Shown in pieces: positions 1-9,900 of a stretch of DNA of 64,000 nt. The stretch lies in the NCBI RefSeq assembly GCF_027922305.1, contig NZ_BSFK01000010.1:186001-250000 (forward strand). The letters are read 5' to 3'. The position numbers were made by a program, and so were the translations under genes. The notes under the pieces are model-generated. The model saw nothing but the letters and a program-made list of their open reading frames with translations, did not search any database and was not told the DNA's origin. This stretch comes from Methylopila jiangsuensis. GTDB taxonomy: Bacteria > Pseudomonadota > Alphaproteobacteria > Rhizobiales > Methylopilaceae. How positions within the stretch are numbered: position 1 is the first letter of the stretch; every line of letters begins with the position of its first letter.

Positions 1-2
1 GT

Positions 3-3000
3 TTCGTCCCCGGCGAGGGCGTTGGAGCGATCGTGCTACGCCGTCTCGACGACGCGCTCCGGGACGGGGACCGCATCCTCGGCGTCATTCGCGGCAGCGC
101 CGTGAACCACAGCGGCCGGACGAACGGCTACACCGTGCCGGGTTCGCGTTCGCAGGCGGCGCTCATCCGCAAGGCGCTGGACAGGGGAGGGCTGTCCCCA
201 CGGCAGATCGGCGCCGTCGAGGCCCACGGCACCGGGACCAAACTCGGCGATCCGATCGAGATCGGCGGTCTGGCGGAGGCGCTCGGAGGCGAGGCGGACG
301 CCCCGCCCTGCGCCGTCAGTTCGGTCAAGAGCAACATCGGCCATCTCGAGGCGGCGGCGGGCATCGCCAGCGTGCTCAAGGTGCTGCTGCAGCTTAAACA
401 CGGCCTGCTGGCGCCCTCGATACATGCGCGCGTTCCCAATCCCGATCTTCATCTCGACGGCACGCGGTTCTTCGTGCCGCAAAGCCCGGTCCCGTGGCCG
501 CTCGCATCCGACGGGCGGCGCAGGGCGGGCGTAAGCTCGTTCGGCGCCGGCGGGGCCTGCGCCCATGTGGTCATCGAAGACGCGCCGGCCGCGCCGGAGC
601 GCGAGCCGCATGAGGGGCCGGCGGTGTTTCCGCTTTCGGCCCAGACGGTCGGCCAACTGCTCGAACTTGCGCGCCGCCTGCGCTCACAGATCGCCTTCGC
701 CGGGGGGATGACCCGCGAGCGGTTGGGCGGCGTCGCCTACACGCTCCAATGCGGCCGCGCCGCGCTGCGCTTCCGTGTCGCGGCCGTGGGCTGGAACGCG
801 GAGGACCTCGCAGCGCAGCTCGACGCCTTCGCCGCCGACCCAGAGGGTCGGGCGGTCGACTCGCTTCCAGGCGCCGGCGCGCGCGACGTCGACGGCGCGA
901 AGCTTCGGGCGCTGGCGATCCATTGGGAAAAGGGCGGCGACGTGCGTTGGGGCGAGCTCTGGGCGCGCAAGCCGATCCCTGAGGATGCGCCGCATTATCC
1001 TTTCACGCTCGAACGTCATGCGCTGCCGCGGATCGAAGGCCCCGCGCCCCGCGGCCCGCGCCCCGCGGACATGCCGATTCCGCCGATCGAAATCGACGGG
1101 TCGGAATATTACGTCCGGGATCACCGCATCGCGGGCCGCGACACCGTCGCCGGCGCCGCCTATGTGGGATTTCTCGCCGCCGCGCTGGACCGGAGAGAGA
1201 AGGGGCGGCCGCTTCATCTGCGGGACGTGGTCTGGCGGGCGCCCTGCCGTCCGGAGGCCGGAACGACTCATCGCCTGCATGTCGCCGTGACCGACGTGGA
1301 GGCCGGCCTGCGGCTGGAGGTGTCTTCCGACGACGGGAGCGCGCCGCACTGCGTCGCGATGGCGGACGGCGCGCCTCGGTCGCCGGCGGGGCGCGCCGTC
1401 GACGCCCTCGAGGCCGTGCGCGCGCGCTGCGCCCGGCCCGCAAGCGCCGACGAGCTTTACGGATCGCTGCCGGCCATCGGCGTCGAGTTCGGCGAAAGCT
1501 TCCGCTGCGTGGCCCGCGCCTGGCGCGGCGCGGGCGAGGCTCTGGTTCAGGTGTCGGCGCCCGTCCGGACGCGCGCGGACGGAGCCGACGTTCCGTTTCA
1601 CGCCGGAGTGCTGGATGGGGTTTTCCAGGCGGCCTTCTTCGCGCTCCCCGAGGCGCCGAAGGGCCCGATGGTTCCCGTCCGGGCGCGCGCGATCCGCCTG
1701 CATGATCTGTCGGAACCGCATCTTTTCGCGCATGTGACGCGGGCCGGCGCCGAGGATGCGTCGGTCTTCGACTATCGCATCTTCGCGTCGGACGGGCGTC
1801 TGCTGGGCGAGGTCGAGGGCCTTGCGTTCCGTCGCCTTCCGGCGCCGCATCGTCTCGCCCCCGCGGAGCGGGCCGGGGACGAGCTCAGCCTGTTCCATCC
1901 CGTCTGGGTCGACGACCCTGCGGAGCGTTCGCCGGCGCGCATTCCGAAGTCGGTGCTTGCGCTGGATGAGGATGGAGCGCTGACCGACGCGCTTCGCGCC
2001 AGCGCGGATTACGGCGATCTGCGGCGGGTCCGCAGCGGCGAGGCGTTCGAGGTCGACGCGGATGGGGACGTCGCTCTCGATCTGGAGCGGGACGATCACC
2101 TCGACCTTCTCTGGCGTCTTCACCGCGCCGAAGGCGCGCCGCCCGACGCGGTGGTGGCGGCGTTGTGGGACGACGGCATGCGGGAGCCGCGGGGCGCTCC
2201 GTCGTCCTGGGAGCAGGGCGCCGGACTCGCTCCGTTGCGACGTCTGCTGCCGGTTCTCCGAGGGCTCGCCCGAAACGCCGGCGGCGCCCGGAAAACCCAG
2301 CTTGTTCTGGCGTGCCGATGCCCGCGAACCGCCGCGGCCGCGGCGGCCATGATGCGGTCGGTGCGTCTGGAGCATCCGGCGCTGGGCTGCACGGTGATCG
2401 AGGCCGAACGGGACGTCGCCGTGACGGCGATCGCCGAGGCGGCGGCGCGGGAGATCGGCGGCGGCGCCGCCGCCTTGCGCGTGATGCGTCTCGCCGGCCG
2501 CGCGACGTGGTCGCTGGCGTTCCTTCCGGACGGGGACGAACTGGCGTCGGCGCCGCAGGAACCGGATGTCGGCCCCGGAGACGTGGTGGCGATTACGGGC
2601 GGCGCGGGCGCCGTGGGCCGCCGCATCGCCGCCGCGTTGTCCCGACCGGGCGTTCGGATCGCCCTGCTCGGCCGGTCCGCCGCATCGGACGAGATCGACC
2701 GGACGCTTGCGGATCTGCGCTCCTCTGGCGCCGAATGCGGGTACTGGAGCTGTGACTGCGCCGATCGCGAGGCGCTGGAGCGCGCGCTCGACGACGTGCG
2801 GGAGCGCTTCGGGCCGATCACAGGCGTGTTCCACGCCGCCGGGGTTCTGCGGGACGCGCTGTTTGCGCGCCCGGACGGGGGCGCCTGGGACGCGGTCGTC
2901 CGGGCCAAGGTCGCGGGCGCCGACAATCTCGACGCGCTGACCCGGCGCGATCCGCTGCGCTGGTTCGTGGTCAGTTCGGCGCTGGCCGGCGTCTGCGGCA

Positions 3001-5579
3001 ATGTGGGCCAGAGTCTGTATGGCTTGGCAAACGGCTGGCTGGACGGCTTCGCCGCGGAGCGACGCGGTCGCGGCGCGCCCGGCCGCACGGTGTCCGTCGC
3101 CTGGCCGCTATGGCGCATGCCGGACGGCATGCAGGCGTCGAAAGGCTTCGTCGAGCGCTTGCGGAAGGAAGGTCTCGCTCCGCTTGAACCGGACGACGGA
3201 GCGCGCCTGTTCGCGGCGGCCACCTGGTCGGAGCGCGCGACGCTGGCGCCCGTTCCGGGCGATCCCGTGCGGGCCGCCGCGCTGCTCGGCGCCCGTCCCG
3301 CGTCGCCGCCGTCCGTCGCCCCGCGCCGTGCGGCGGCGCCTGCGGACATCCTGCCCTATCTCGGCGCAACCCTGGCCAGGGTCACGGGCGCCGATCCGGC
3401 GAAGATCGACCCGGACGCGCCGTTCGAGCGCTTCGGGCTGGATTCGTTGCTCATCGTCGAAATGAGCGAGGCGCTCAGGGAGCGCTTCCCGGCGATTTCG
3501 GTCGCGAGCCTGTTCGAGGCGCAAAGCCTGCGGGCCCTGGCCCGCCTGCTGGCGGATGAGGCGCCGGACGACGCGGCGTCGCTGGCCGAGGCCGCGGGGG
3601 AGGAGGACGCAGGCGACGCCCGCCCCCTCGCGCCGGCGGAGATCGCGGCGCCGATCGCCCCAGAGCCTGTTCCCGAGCACGCGGTCGCCATCGTGGGGCT
3701 GGCGGGGCGCTATCCGAGATCGTCGGATCTCTGGGACTTCTGGGATCATCTGCGCGAGGGCGCGGATCTGATCGAGGAGAGGCCGGCCCGGGCCCGATCC
3801 GATCGCGAGCCGGAGGGGGTCTACGCCCGCTGGGGCAGCTTCATCGACGACGTCGACGTGTTCGATCCGCTGTTTTTCGGCATCTCCCCACGCGACGCGG
3901 AGCGCATGGACCCGCAGGAGCGCATCTTCCTCCAGACCGCCTGGCGCGCGGTGGAGGACGCCGGCTACACGCCGGAGGCGCTTTCGGGCAAGGACGGCGG
4001 CGGCGATCTCCGCCGCGTCGCCGTCATCGCCGGCGTCATGTATGGGGAGTATCAGTTCTACGGCGCGGTCGGCGGGCAGGGCCTCGCGAACTCGTCCTAC
4101 GCGTCGATCGCGAACCGGGTGTCCTACTGCCTCGATTTCGACGGGCCCTCCTTCGCGGTCGACAGCATGTGCTCGTCGTCGCTGACCAGCATCCATCTGG
4201 CGTGCGACCTGCTGCGCGGGGGCGGCTGCGACGTGGCGCTGGCGGGCGGCGTGAACCTGTCGCTCCACTCCTACAAGTTCCGCACCCTATCGGAGCTGAA
4301 GTTCGCGGCGAGCGACGGGCGCTGCCGCAGCTTCGGGGAGGGCGGAGACGGCTACGTTCCCGGCGAAGGGTGCGGGGTGGTCGTGTTGCGGCGCCTTGAG
4401 GACGCCGTGGCGGCGGGCGACCACATCTATGCGGTGATCCGCGGCGGCGACATCGGACATGGCGCGCGCACGTCGGGCTACACGGTCCCAAATCCCGACG
4501 CGCAGGCCGAGGTCATCCGGCGGGCCTTCGCGCGCTCCGGCGTGGATCCCGCAAGGTTGTCCTATGTGGAGGCCCACGGCACGGGCACCAGCCTTGGCGA
4601 TCCGATCGAAATCCGGGGGCTCGCCAAAGCGGTGGGCGCACGCTTCCCTGCGGGCGCCGTCTGCGCCATCGGGTCGCTCAAGTCGAACATCGGTCATCTG
4701 GAGGCCGCGGCCGGAGTCGCCGCCCTGACCAAGGTGCTGCTGCAGCTGAAGCACCGCAAGATCGCCCCGTCGCTCCACAGCGCGAAGCTCAATCCCTTCA
4801 TCGACTTCGCGCGCACGCCGTTCCGCGTGCAGCGGGAGCTTGGCGAGTGGGACAGCTTCGGATCGCCCAGGGTGGCCGCGATCAGCTCCTTCGGCGCCGG
4901 GGGCTCCAACGCCCATCTGGTGATCGAGGAATGGGTCGAGCCGGAGCCTGTTCCGGACGCCCCGGAGCCCGTCTGCCTGCGCTTCTCCGCGCCGAGCGAC
5001 AGACAGCTCAGGGAGATGTCGGCGTCGTTCATGAAGCACATCGAGCGCGAACGGGAGACGCCGGGCGGGCCTCGTTCGCTGAGGGACATCGCGGCGACGC
5101 TGCGGCGCGGCCGCCGGCGGTTCGAACGCCGCCTCGCCGTGGTCGCTTCGGGCTACGACGAACTCCGCCGGAGGCTGGCGGCTTATCTCGCCGCGGCGGA
5201 GGATGGCGCGGCCGCACGCCTCGCCCGCGAGGGAGTTTACGTGTCAGGCCTCGCGCAGGGCGAGGCTCCCCCGTCGCGCGACGAAGCGCGCCGGCAGGCT
5301 TTCGCCTGGGTGACGGGCGGCGACGATGACGCCGTCGTCGAAGCCGGTCGCTGGCGCCGCGCGCCGCTGCCGGGCCACGCGTTCCTGCGGCGTCGCTTCT
5401 GGATCGGCGCCGCGGACGGCGCGCCGTCCGAGGGCGCGCCGTCCGCGGACCGCGAGTTGGCCGCGTCGCCGGCCCGGCCCGATCGAGAGGCGGTCACGCC
5501 GAGCGACATCCTGGCGAAGGTCCGGGCCGGAGAACTCTCCGCCGAAGACGCCAGGGCCATGCTCCTGGCGATCCGCTAG
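3..5579 (+). CDS. Trans-AT type I polyketide synthase (KS'-DH-KR-ACP-KS), 5' end outside window
   Basis: This is the C-terminal part of a modular PKS; the open frame runs in from the left edge (first full codon at 3). Numbering from the GTG at 33: the C-terminal half of a KS (EAHGTGT and KSNIGH histidines, about 60-110); a post-KS linker with no AT; a DH (about 345-640) with His near 364 in HxxxGxxxxA, where the usual Pro is Ala, and the second motif LDGVFQ near 528; a KR (about 740-1060) with GGAGAVG and Ser/Tyr/Asn catalytic residues (SSALAG, YGLAN) and HAAGVLRD, whose Asp hints at a B-type reductase; an ACP with GLDSL near 1135; and a complete KS from 1218 with Cys in DSMCSSS and both histidines. 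The protein ends in a short helix-like tail (DILAKVRAGELSAEDARAM), possibly a docking element. Lack of any AT makes this a trans-AT system. The last KS has no partner domains, so its module continues on later proteins. Confidence 0.95.
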   Translation, partial: FVPGEGVGAIVLRRLDDALRDGDRILGVIRGSAVNHSGRTNGYTVPGSRSQAALIRKALDRGGLSPRQIGAVEAHGTGTKLGDPIEIGGLAEALGGEADAPPCAVSSVKSNIGHLEAAAGIASVLKVLLQLKHGLLAPSIHARVPNPDLHLDGTRFFVPQSPVPWPLASDGRRRAGVSSFGAGGACAHVVIEDAPAAPEREPHEGPAVFPLSAQTVGQLLELARRLRSQIAFAGGMTRERLGGVAYTLQCGRAALRFRVAAVGWNAEDLAAQLDAFAADPEGRAVDSLPGAGARDVDGAKLRALAIHWEKGGDVRWGELWARKPIPEDAPHYPFTLERHALPRIEGPAPRGPRPADMPIPPIEIDGSEYYVRDHRIAGRDTVAGAAYVGFLAAALDRREKGRPLHLRDVVWRAPCRPEAGTTHRLHVAVTDVEAGLRLEVSSDDGSAPHCVAMADGAPRSPAGRAVDALEAVRARCARPASADELYGSLPAIGVEFGESFRCVARAWRGAGEALVQVSAPVRTRADGADVPFHAGVLDGVFQAAFFALPEAPKGPMVPVRARAIRLHDLSEPHLFAHVTRAGAEDASVFDYRIFASDGRLLGEVEGLAFRRLPAPHRLAPAERAGDELSLFHPVWVDDPAERSPARIPKSVLALDEDGALTDALRASADYGDLRRVRSGEAFEVDADGDVALDLERDDHLDLLWRLHRAEGAPPDAVVAALWDDGMREPRGAPSSWEQGAGLAPLRRLLPVLRGLARNAGGARKTQLVLACRCPRTAAAAAAMMRSVRLEHPALGCTVIEAERDVAVTAIAEAAAREIGGGAAALRVMRLAGRATWSLAFLPDGDELASAPQEPDVGPGDVVAITGGAGAVGRRIAAALSRPGVRIALLGRSAASDEIDRTLADLRSSGAECGYWSCDCADREALERALDDVRERFGPITGVFHAAGVLRDALFARPDGGAWDAVVRAKVAGADNLDALTRRDPLRWFVVSSALAGVCGNVGQSLYGLANGWLDGFAAERRGRGAPGRTVSVAWPLWRMPDGMQASKGFVERLRKEGLAPLEPDDGARLFAAATWSERATLAPVPGDPVRAAALLGARPASPPSVAPRRAAAPADILPYLGATLARVTGADPAKIDPDAPFERFGLDSLLIVEMSEALRERFPAISVASLFEAQSLRALARLLADEAPDDAASLAEAAGEEDAGDARPLAPAEIAAPIAPEPVPEHAVAIVGLAGRYPRSSDLWDFWDHLREGADLIEERPARARSDREPEGVYARWGSFIDDVDVFDPLFFGISPRDAERMDPQERIFLQTAWRAVEDAGYTPEALSGKDGGGDLRRVAVIAGVMYGEYQFYGAVGGQGLANSSYASIANRVSYCLDFDGPSFAVDSMCSSSLTSIHLACDLLRGGGCDVALAGGVNLSLHSYKFRTLSELKFAASDGRCRSFGEGGDGYVPGEGCGVVVLRRLEDAVAAGDHIYAVIRGGDIGHGARTSGYTVPNPDAQAEVIRRAFARSGVDPARLSYVEAHGTGTSLGDPIEIRGLAKAVGARFPAGAVCAIGSLKSNIGHLEAAAGVAALTKVLLQLKHRKIAPSLHSAKLNPFIDFARTPFRVQRELGEWDSFGSPRVAAISSFGAGGSNAHLVIEEWVEPEPVPDAPEPVCLRFSAPSDRQLREMSASFMKHIERERETPGGPRSLRDIAATLRRGRRRFERRLAVVASGYDELRRRLAAYLAAAEDGAAARLAREGVYVSGLAQGEAPPSRDEARRQAFAWVTGGDDDAVVEAGRWRRAPLPGHAFLRRRFWIGAADGAPSEGAPSADRELAASPARPDREAVTPSDILAKVRAGELSAEDARAMLLAIR

Positions 5580-5600
5580 AGCTTCGGGAGATCACACGGG

Positions 5601-6893
5601 ATGAGCGCAGGGCGGATCGGAATCATCGGCGCGGGGGCGAGCGGGATCGGGGTCGCGCGGGCGCTGCGAAAGGACGGGCTCGATTTCGAGGTCATCGAGG
5701 CCACGAAGGATGTGGGCGGGAACTGGCAGCCTGACGGTCCCGCGTCCAAGATGTACCGCTCCGCGCATCTCATAAGCTCAAAGAAAAACACCCAGTTCTC
5801 CGATCATCCGATGCCGGATGACTATCCGCATTACCCGCACAACTCCCTGATGTTCAAATACCTCAACGACGTGGTCGACGCCGCGGACGTCCGCAAGGCG
5901 ATCCGCTTCGGCGCCGGCGTCCTGCACGCCGCGCCCGAGGACGGCGGGTGGCGCGTCACCCTGAGCGACGGCGAGGAGGCGTTTTACGACGCTCTTGTCG
6001 TCTGCGCCGGTTTGCTGCGCAAGCCGTTCGCGCCGGTCTATCCGGGGCGCTTCGACGGCGAGACGATGCACGCCGCCGACTATCGCTCCAGCGCCGCGCT
6101 GGAGGGCAGGCGCGTGCTCGTGGTCGGGGGCGGCAACTCCGGCTGCGACATCGCCGTGGATGCGGCTCATGTGGCCGCGAAGGTGTTTCATTCCACCCGC
6201 CGCGGCTATCATTACATGCCGAAGTTCATCGCCGGAAAGCCGACCCAGGAATGGCTGATGGACATCTCGCCCCAGTTTCGGGGCGCCGATGAATACTGGT
6301 CGCATGTGGCGGACGTCTTCAAGCTCGCCGGGTTCGACGGTCGAGATTTCGGTCTTCCGGAGCCTGATCACAGCATTCAGGCCGCTCATCCGATCATGAA
6401 TTCCCAAATCCTTTATCACATCGGGCATGGCGCAATCGCGCCGGCGCCGGACGTCGCCCGTCTGGACGGCGGCGTCGTCGAGTTCGTCGACGGGCGTCGG
6501 GAGCGGATTGACGTGATCGTGTGGGCGACCGGCTACGGCGTCGATCTGCCGTTCCTGTCCGGCGCCGGCTTTGATGCGAAGGCGGATCTTGGCGGCGCCT
6601 TCCTGAAAGTGCTTTCAGGTCGATACGACAATCTTATTTACGTTGGATACTTGAATACGCCATCAGGTATTGGAAATATAGCAAATATAGTTGGAAAATT
6701 TGTATCAAAATATCTGATTTCAAAAAATGAAAAAAGTCCCGGCTGGATCCGGCTCAAATCGATCCAGAGCAGCGGCGCCCAAATCGACCTCGGGCAGGAT
6801 CGGTTCATGAAGACAAGTCGGCACTCTCATGAAGTCGACCTGTGGAAGTTCATAAAAACAATAAACTTCATTTCGTCTGAATTGTCGAAATAA
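5601..6893 (+). CDS. Flavin-dependent monooxygenase (class B, FMO type), stand-alone
   Basis: A 430-residue FAD- and NADPH-dependent monooxygenase. Visible motifs: the N-terminal FAD Rossmann GAGASG (residues 9-14), the FMO fingerprint FxGxxxHxxxY as FDGETMHAADY (about 150-160), a second Rossmann motif GGGNSG for NADPH, and the late WATGY motif (about 309). FMOs of this class carry out Baeyer-Villiger or heteroatom oxidation, and in trans-AT PKSs some insert oxygen into the growing chain. It lies between a PKS ending in a KS and a protein starting with an ACP, so it probably acts on an ACP-bound intermediate in trans. The ATG at 5601 follows a GGGAG about 14 bases upstream and the spacing to the PKS stop is 21 bp. 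The last 250 bases are conspicuously AT-rich against the rest of the gene. The oxidation type cannot be read from sequence. Confidence 0.9.
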   Translation: MSAGRIGIIGAGASGIGVARALRKDGLDFEVIEATKDVGGNWQPDGPASKMYRSAHLISSKKNTQFSDHPMPDDYPHYPHNSLMFKYLNDVVDAADVRKAIRFGAGVLHAAPEDGGWRVTLSDGEEAFYDALVVCAGLLRKPFAPVYPGRFDGETMHAADYRSSAALEGRRVLVVGGGNSGCDIAVDAAHVAAKVFHSTRRGYHYMPKFIAGKPTQEWLMDISPQFRGADEYWSHVADVFKLAGFDGRDFGLPEPDHSIQAAHPIMNSQILYHIGHGAIAPAPDVARLDGGVVEFVDGRRERIDVIVWATGYGVDLPFLSGAGFDAKADLGGAFLKVLSGRYDNLIYVGYLNTPSGIGNIANIVGKFVSKYLISKNEKSPGWIRLKSIQSSGAQIDLGQDRFMKTSRHSHEVDLWKFIKTINFISSELSK

Positions 6894-6917
6894 CGGTTGA
6901 TGTGGAGAGACGCGCCC

Positions 6918-9900
6918 ATGGTGAAGATGGATCCGATCACGCCGGAGCGTAATGTCAATTCCGGGGCTGACGCATTGAGCGTAGATGAGGCGCTTGCGTT
7001 GCTGGAGCGTCTTGACGACGTCGAGGGGCGCTCCTCCGCTGAGGCCGGCCTCAAGGCGCGGGTGTCTCAGGATCTCGGCCAGCTTCTCGTCTCGGTGCTG
7101 AAGCTGCAGCTCCAGGATCTGTCGCCGGACAAGTCCTGGATGGACTACGGGCTGGATTCGATAGCCTCGACGGAGCTCGCGACGGCGTTCACGGAAAAAT
7201 TCAAGATCTCTTTGCCTCCGACCATTTTCTTTGAATTCCAGAATCTCGCGACTTTCACGGAATATCTTGCGACGAGCTACGGTCCCGAACTTGAGAACAT
7301 CTATCGCCATCAGCCGTTGAGACTGGTCGCCGCCGCGACGCCGGGAACGGCGTCCGCGGACGCGCCCGAGCCCGCGCCTGCGGCGCCGGACCGCGCGGCG
7401 TCCATCGAAGATCTGTGGGCGGCCGCGCCGGCGTCGCCCGAGGCGTCCTTCGCCGTGTCCGCCCCGATGGAGCCCGCGGCGGACGAGATCGCGAGCCGGG
7501 AGCCCTTTGTCGCGGCGGCGACGGTGCATGACTTCCCCCGTCCGGGAGGCGGCCGCCTTGAGTGCGCGGTCTACGGAGAGGGCGAGCCGGTCCTGCTGCT
7601 CGGCGGTCTGGTCATGCATTTCAGCGTCATGTGGCGGCTGCAGCTGGAGGCTTGGGGCGCTGACCGCCGGCTCATCATGATGCATATGCCGGGCTGCGGC
7701 GGGGCCACGCTTTATGACGGCGTCACCCTGGACAGCCTTGCGGACGACGCCGCCGCCCTGCTGGACGCCCTCGGCGTCGCGGGCCCGGTTCCCGTTCTGG
7801 GCTATTCCTTCGGCGGCGTGCTGGCGCAGGCCTTCGCCCTTCGGCATCGCGCGCGCTGCTCGCGGCTGGCGATCTGCGTCAGCGCCTCCTCCTCCGAAGG
7901 CGCAGACGATTTTTCGACCCTCATGCGGGAGCTTCAGAAAAGTCCCCGTTTCATGGAGCTGAACCGGGGCTGGCCGATGTCGGCCCTGCCGACCTATGGC
8001 CGGGTGGCGACGGGATTCGATTTCCGGGCCCGGCTGAGCGCGCTGGATCTGCCGGCGCTGGTCGTGTCCGCGGATCGCGACCGCTACATGACGTCGGCTC
8101 ATGCCGCGGAAACCGCCGCCCGCTTACCCAACGCGCGGACGCGGGCGTTTCCAGACGCAGGCCATCTGGTCGGCTTCACCCATCATCGCGCGTTCAACGA
8201 GGCGGTTCTGGAGTTCTGGCGGGAGGAGACGGTCCCGCACGACGGGGCGTCCGGGACCGCCGTCTACGCCCCCGCCTCGGACGACACGCTGCAGGCTCTC
8301 GAGGACTACGTCCGCGCCGGAGATCAGGGCCACGCCATTCTGCTTTCGCCCGACGTGGCGCAGGCGGCGCTGTTGCTCGACATCGGCCTGAACGCGGGCA
8401 AGCCGGAGCCGCAGCGCTACCGGTCCTTCTTCCTGACGTCGCAGGAGGAGGCGCTGGACGCCGCGATCCGCTTCGCGCGCCATCTCGCCCGCAACAGGTC
8501 CGGCGGCGCGGACGGCCGAACGGTGATGATCGACCCGAGCGGCGTGTGGGAGCGCCGCTTCAACCCGGTCGGGGGACCGGCGGCGGAGGCGCTGACCCCC
8601 GGCGTCGAGATCGTGGCCTCGCTGGCGGCCGCGCGGTCCGCGCTTGCGGAAGGCGCCGGCGCGGCCGCGCTGGTCTTCGTCGCGACGCAGGAGGCGCAGC
8701 CGGACGATCTCGCCCGCTTCGTCGGTCTCGCCCGGAGCTGCTCCGCCGCCGCAATTCTCGTCGATCGCGACGGGCCGGGCGTCGCGCCGTCCGACTGGCT
8801 GTCGTTCCGCTCCGCGACCGCCTGTGACATCGTCGTGCTGGGCGAATCCGTCAGCGGCGCCCAGGCGCCGTCCGGCGCGATGGCGACGCGGGATGCGATC
8901 GGCAATCCCTGGGCCATGACGCCGAACGAAGGCTATGTGCGGCATCCGATGGCCAATCTGGGCTTCGCGTCGCGGGCCATCCTGGACCATCTGCGGCGCA
9001 CGATCGCGGTGACCGACGATCAGGCCCGCAACCTGCGCCGGATCCGAAGGGATCCGGAGGCCAACCACGCGGCCCACCTGTCCCACGGCAATGGCGGCTA
9101 CGCCCGCGTCGCCCGGATGCATGGCTTCGACGCGCGGTTCTATGAGGGGCGGGGGAGCCGGTCGCGCGTGATCCCGGCCGAGGGCGGTCCGTCGCGGGAA
9201 ATCGTGGACTGCCTGTCGAACGTGGGCTCCTGTCCGCGGGGGCTCAATCCGCTCGACGTGATCGACGCGGTCGCGCGCGGTCATGACCGCGATCACGATT
9301 ACTGGGGCGACCTGCGCGCCGCCCTGTGCGAGCTCACGGGCTTCGACGACGCCCTGCCGGCCGCGAGCCATGTCGCCGCGCTGGACGCCGGCGTCGCTCT
9401 CGCGCTCGCCGCCTCCCGCGGGCGGACCAAGATCGTGGCCTTCAGCGGCGGCGCGGCGTTCTCGCTTGCGAGCGCGGCGGTCGCTCACGATCCCCTGTTC
9501 GACAGTTTCCGCGCGCCGTTCCAGCCGGTTTATCCGCACGTCGCCTTCATCGATCCCGGCGCGGCGGATGCGGGAGCGAAGCTGGAGGCCGAGCTCGCGT
9601 CCGGCGACGTGGCGCTGGTCTGGCTCGAAACCCTCCAGGTCGAGGGCAACGCCACCCGACCGCTGCCCGCCGATCTGGTCGAAACGGTCGAGCGCCTGCG
9701 GGGCGCGGGAGGCTATCTCGTCGGCGTCGACGAGACCCAGACCGCGTTCTGGACCGGTCGGCCTCTGCACAGCGAAACCCTGTCGCCGCGCCCGGACATC
9801 GTCGTGCTCGGCACGGCGGTGACGGACGGCTTGCTGCCGATGGGCGTGGTCCTGGGCCGCTCCGAGGTCTTCGCCCGGGCCGAGACGGCAGGCGGCGGCT

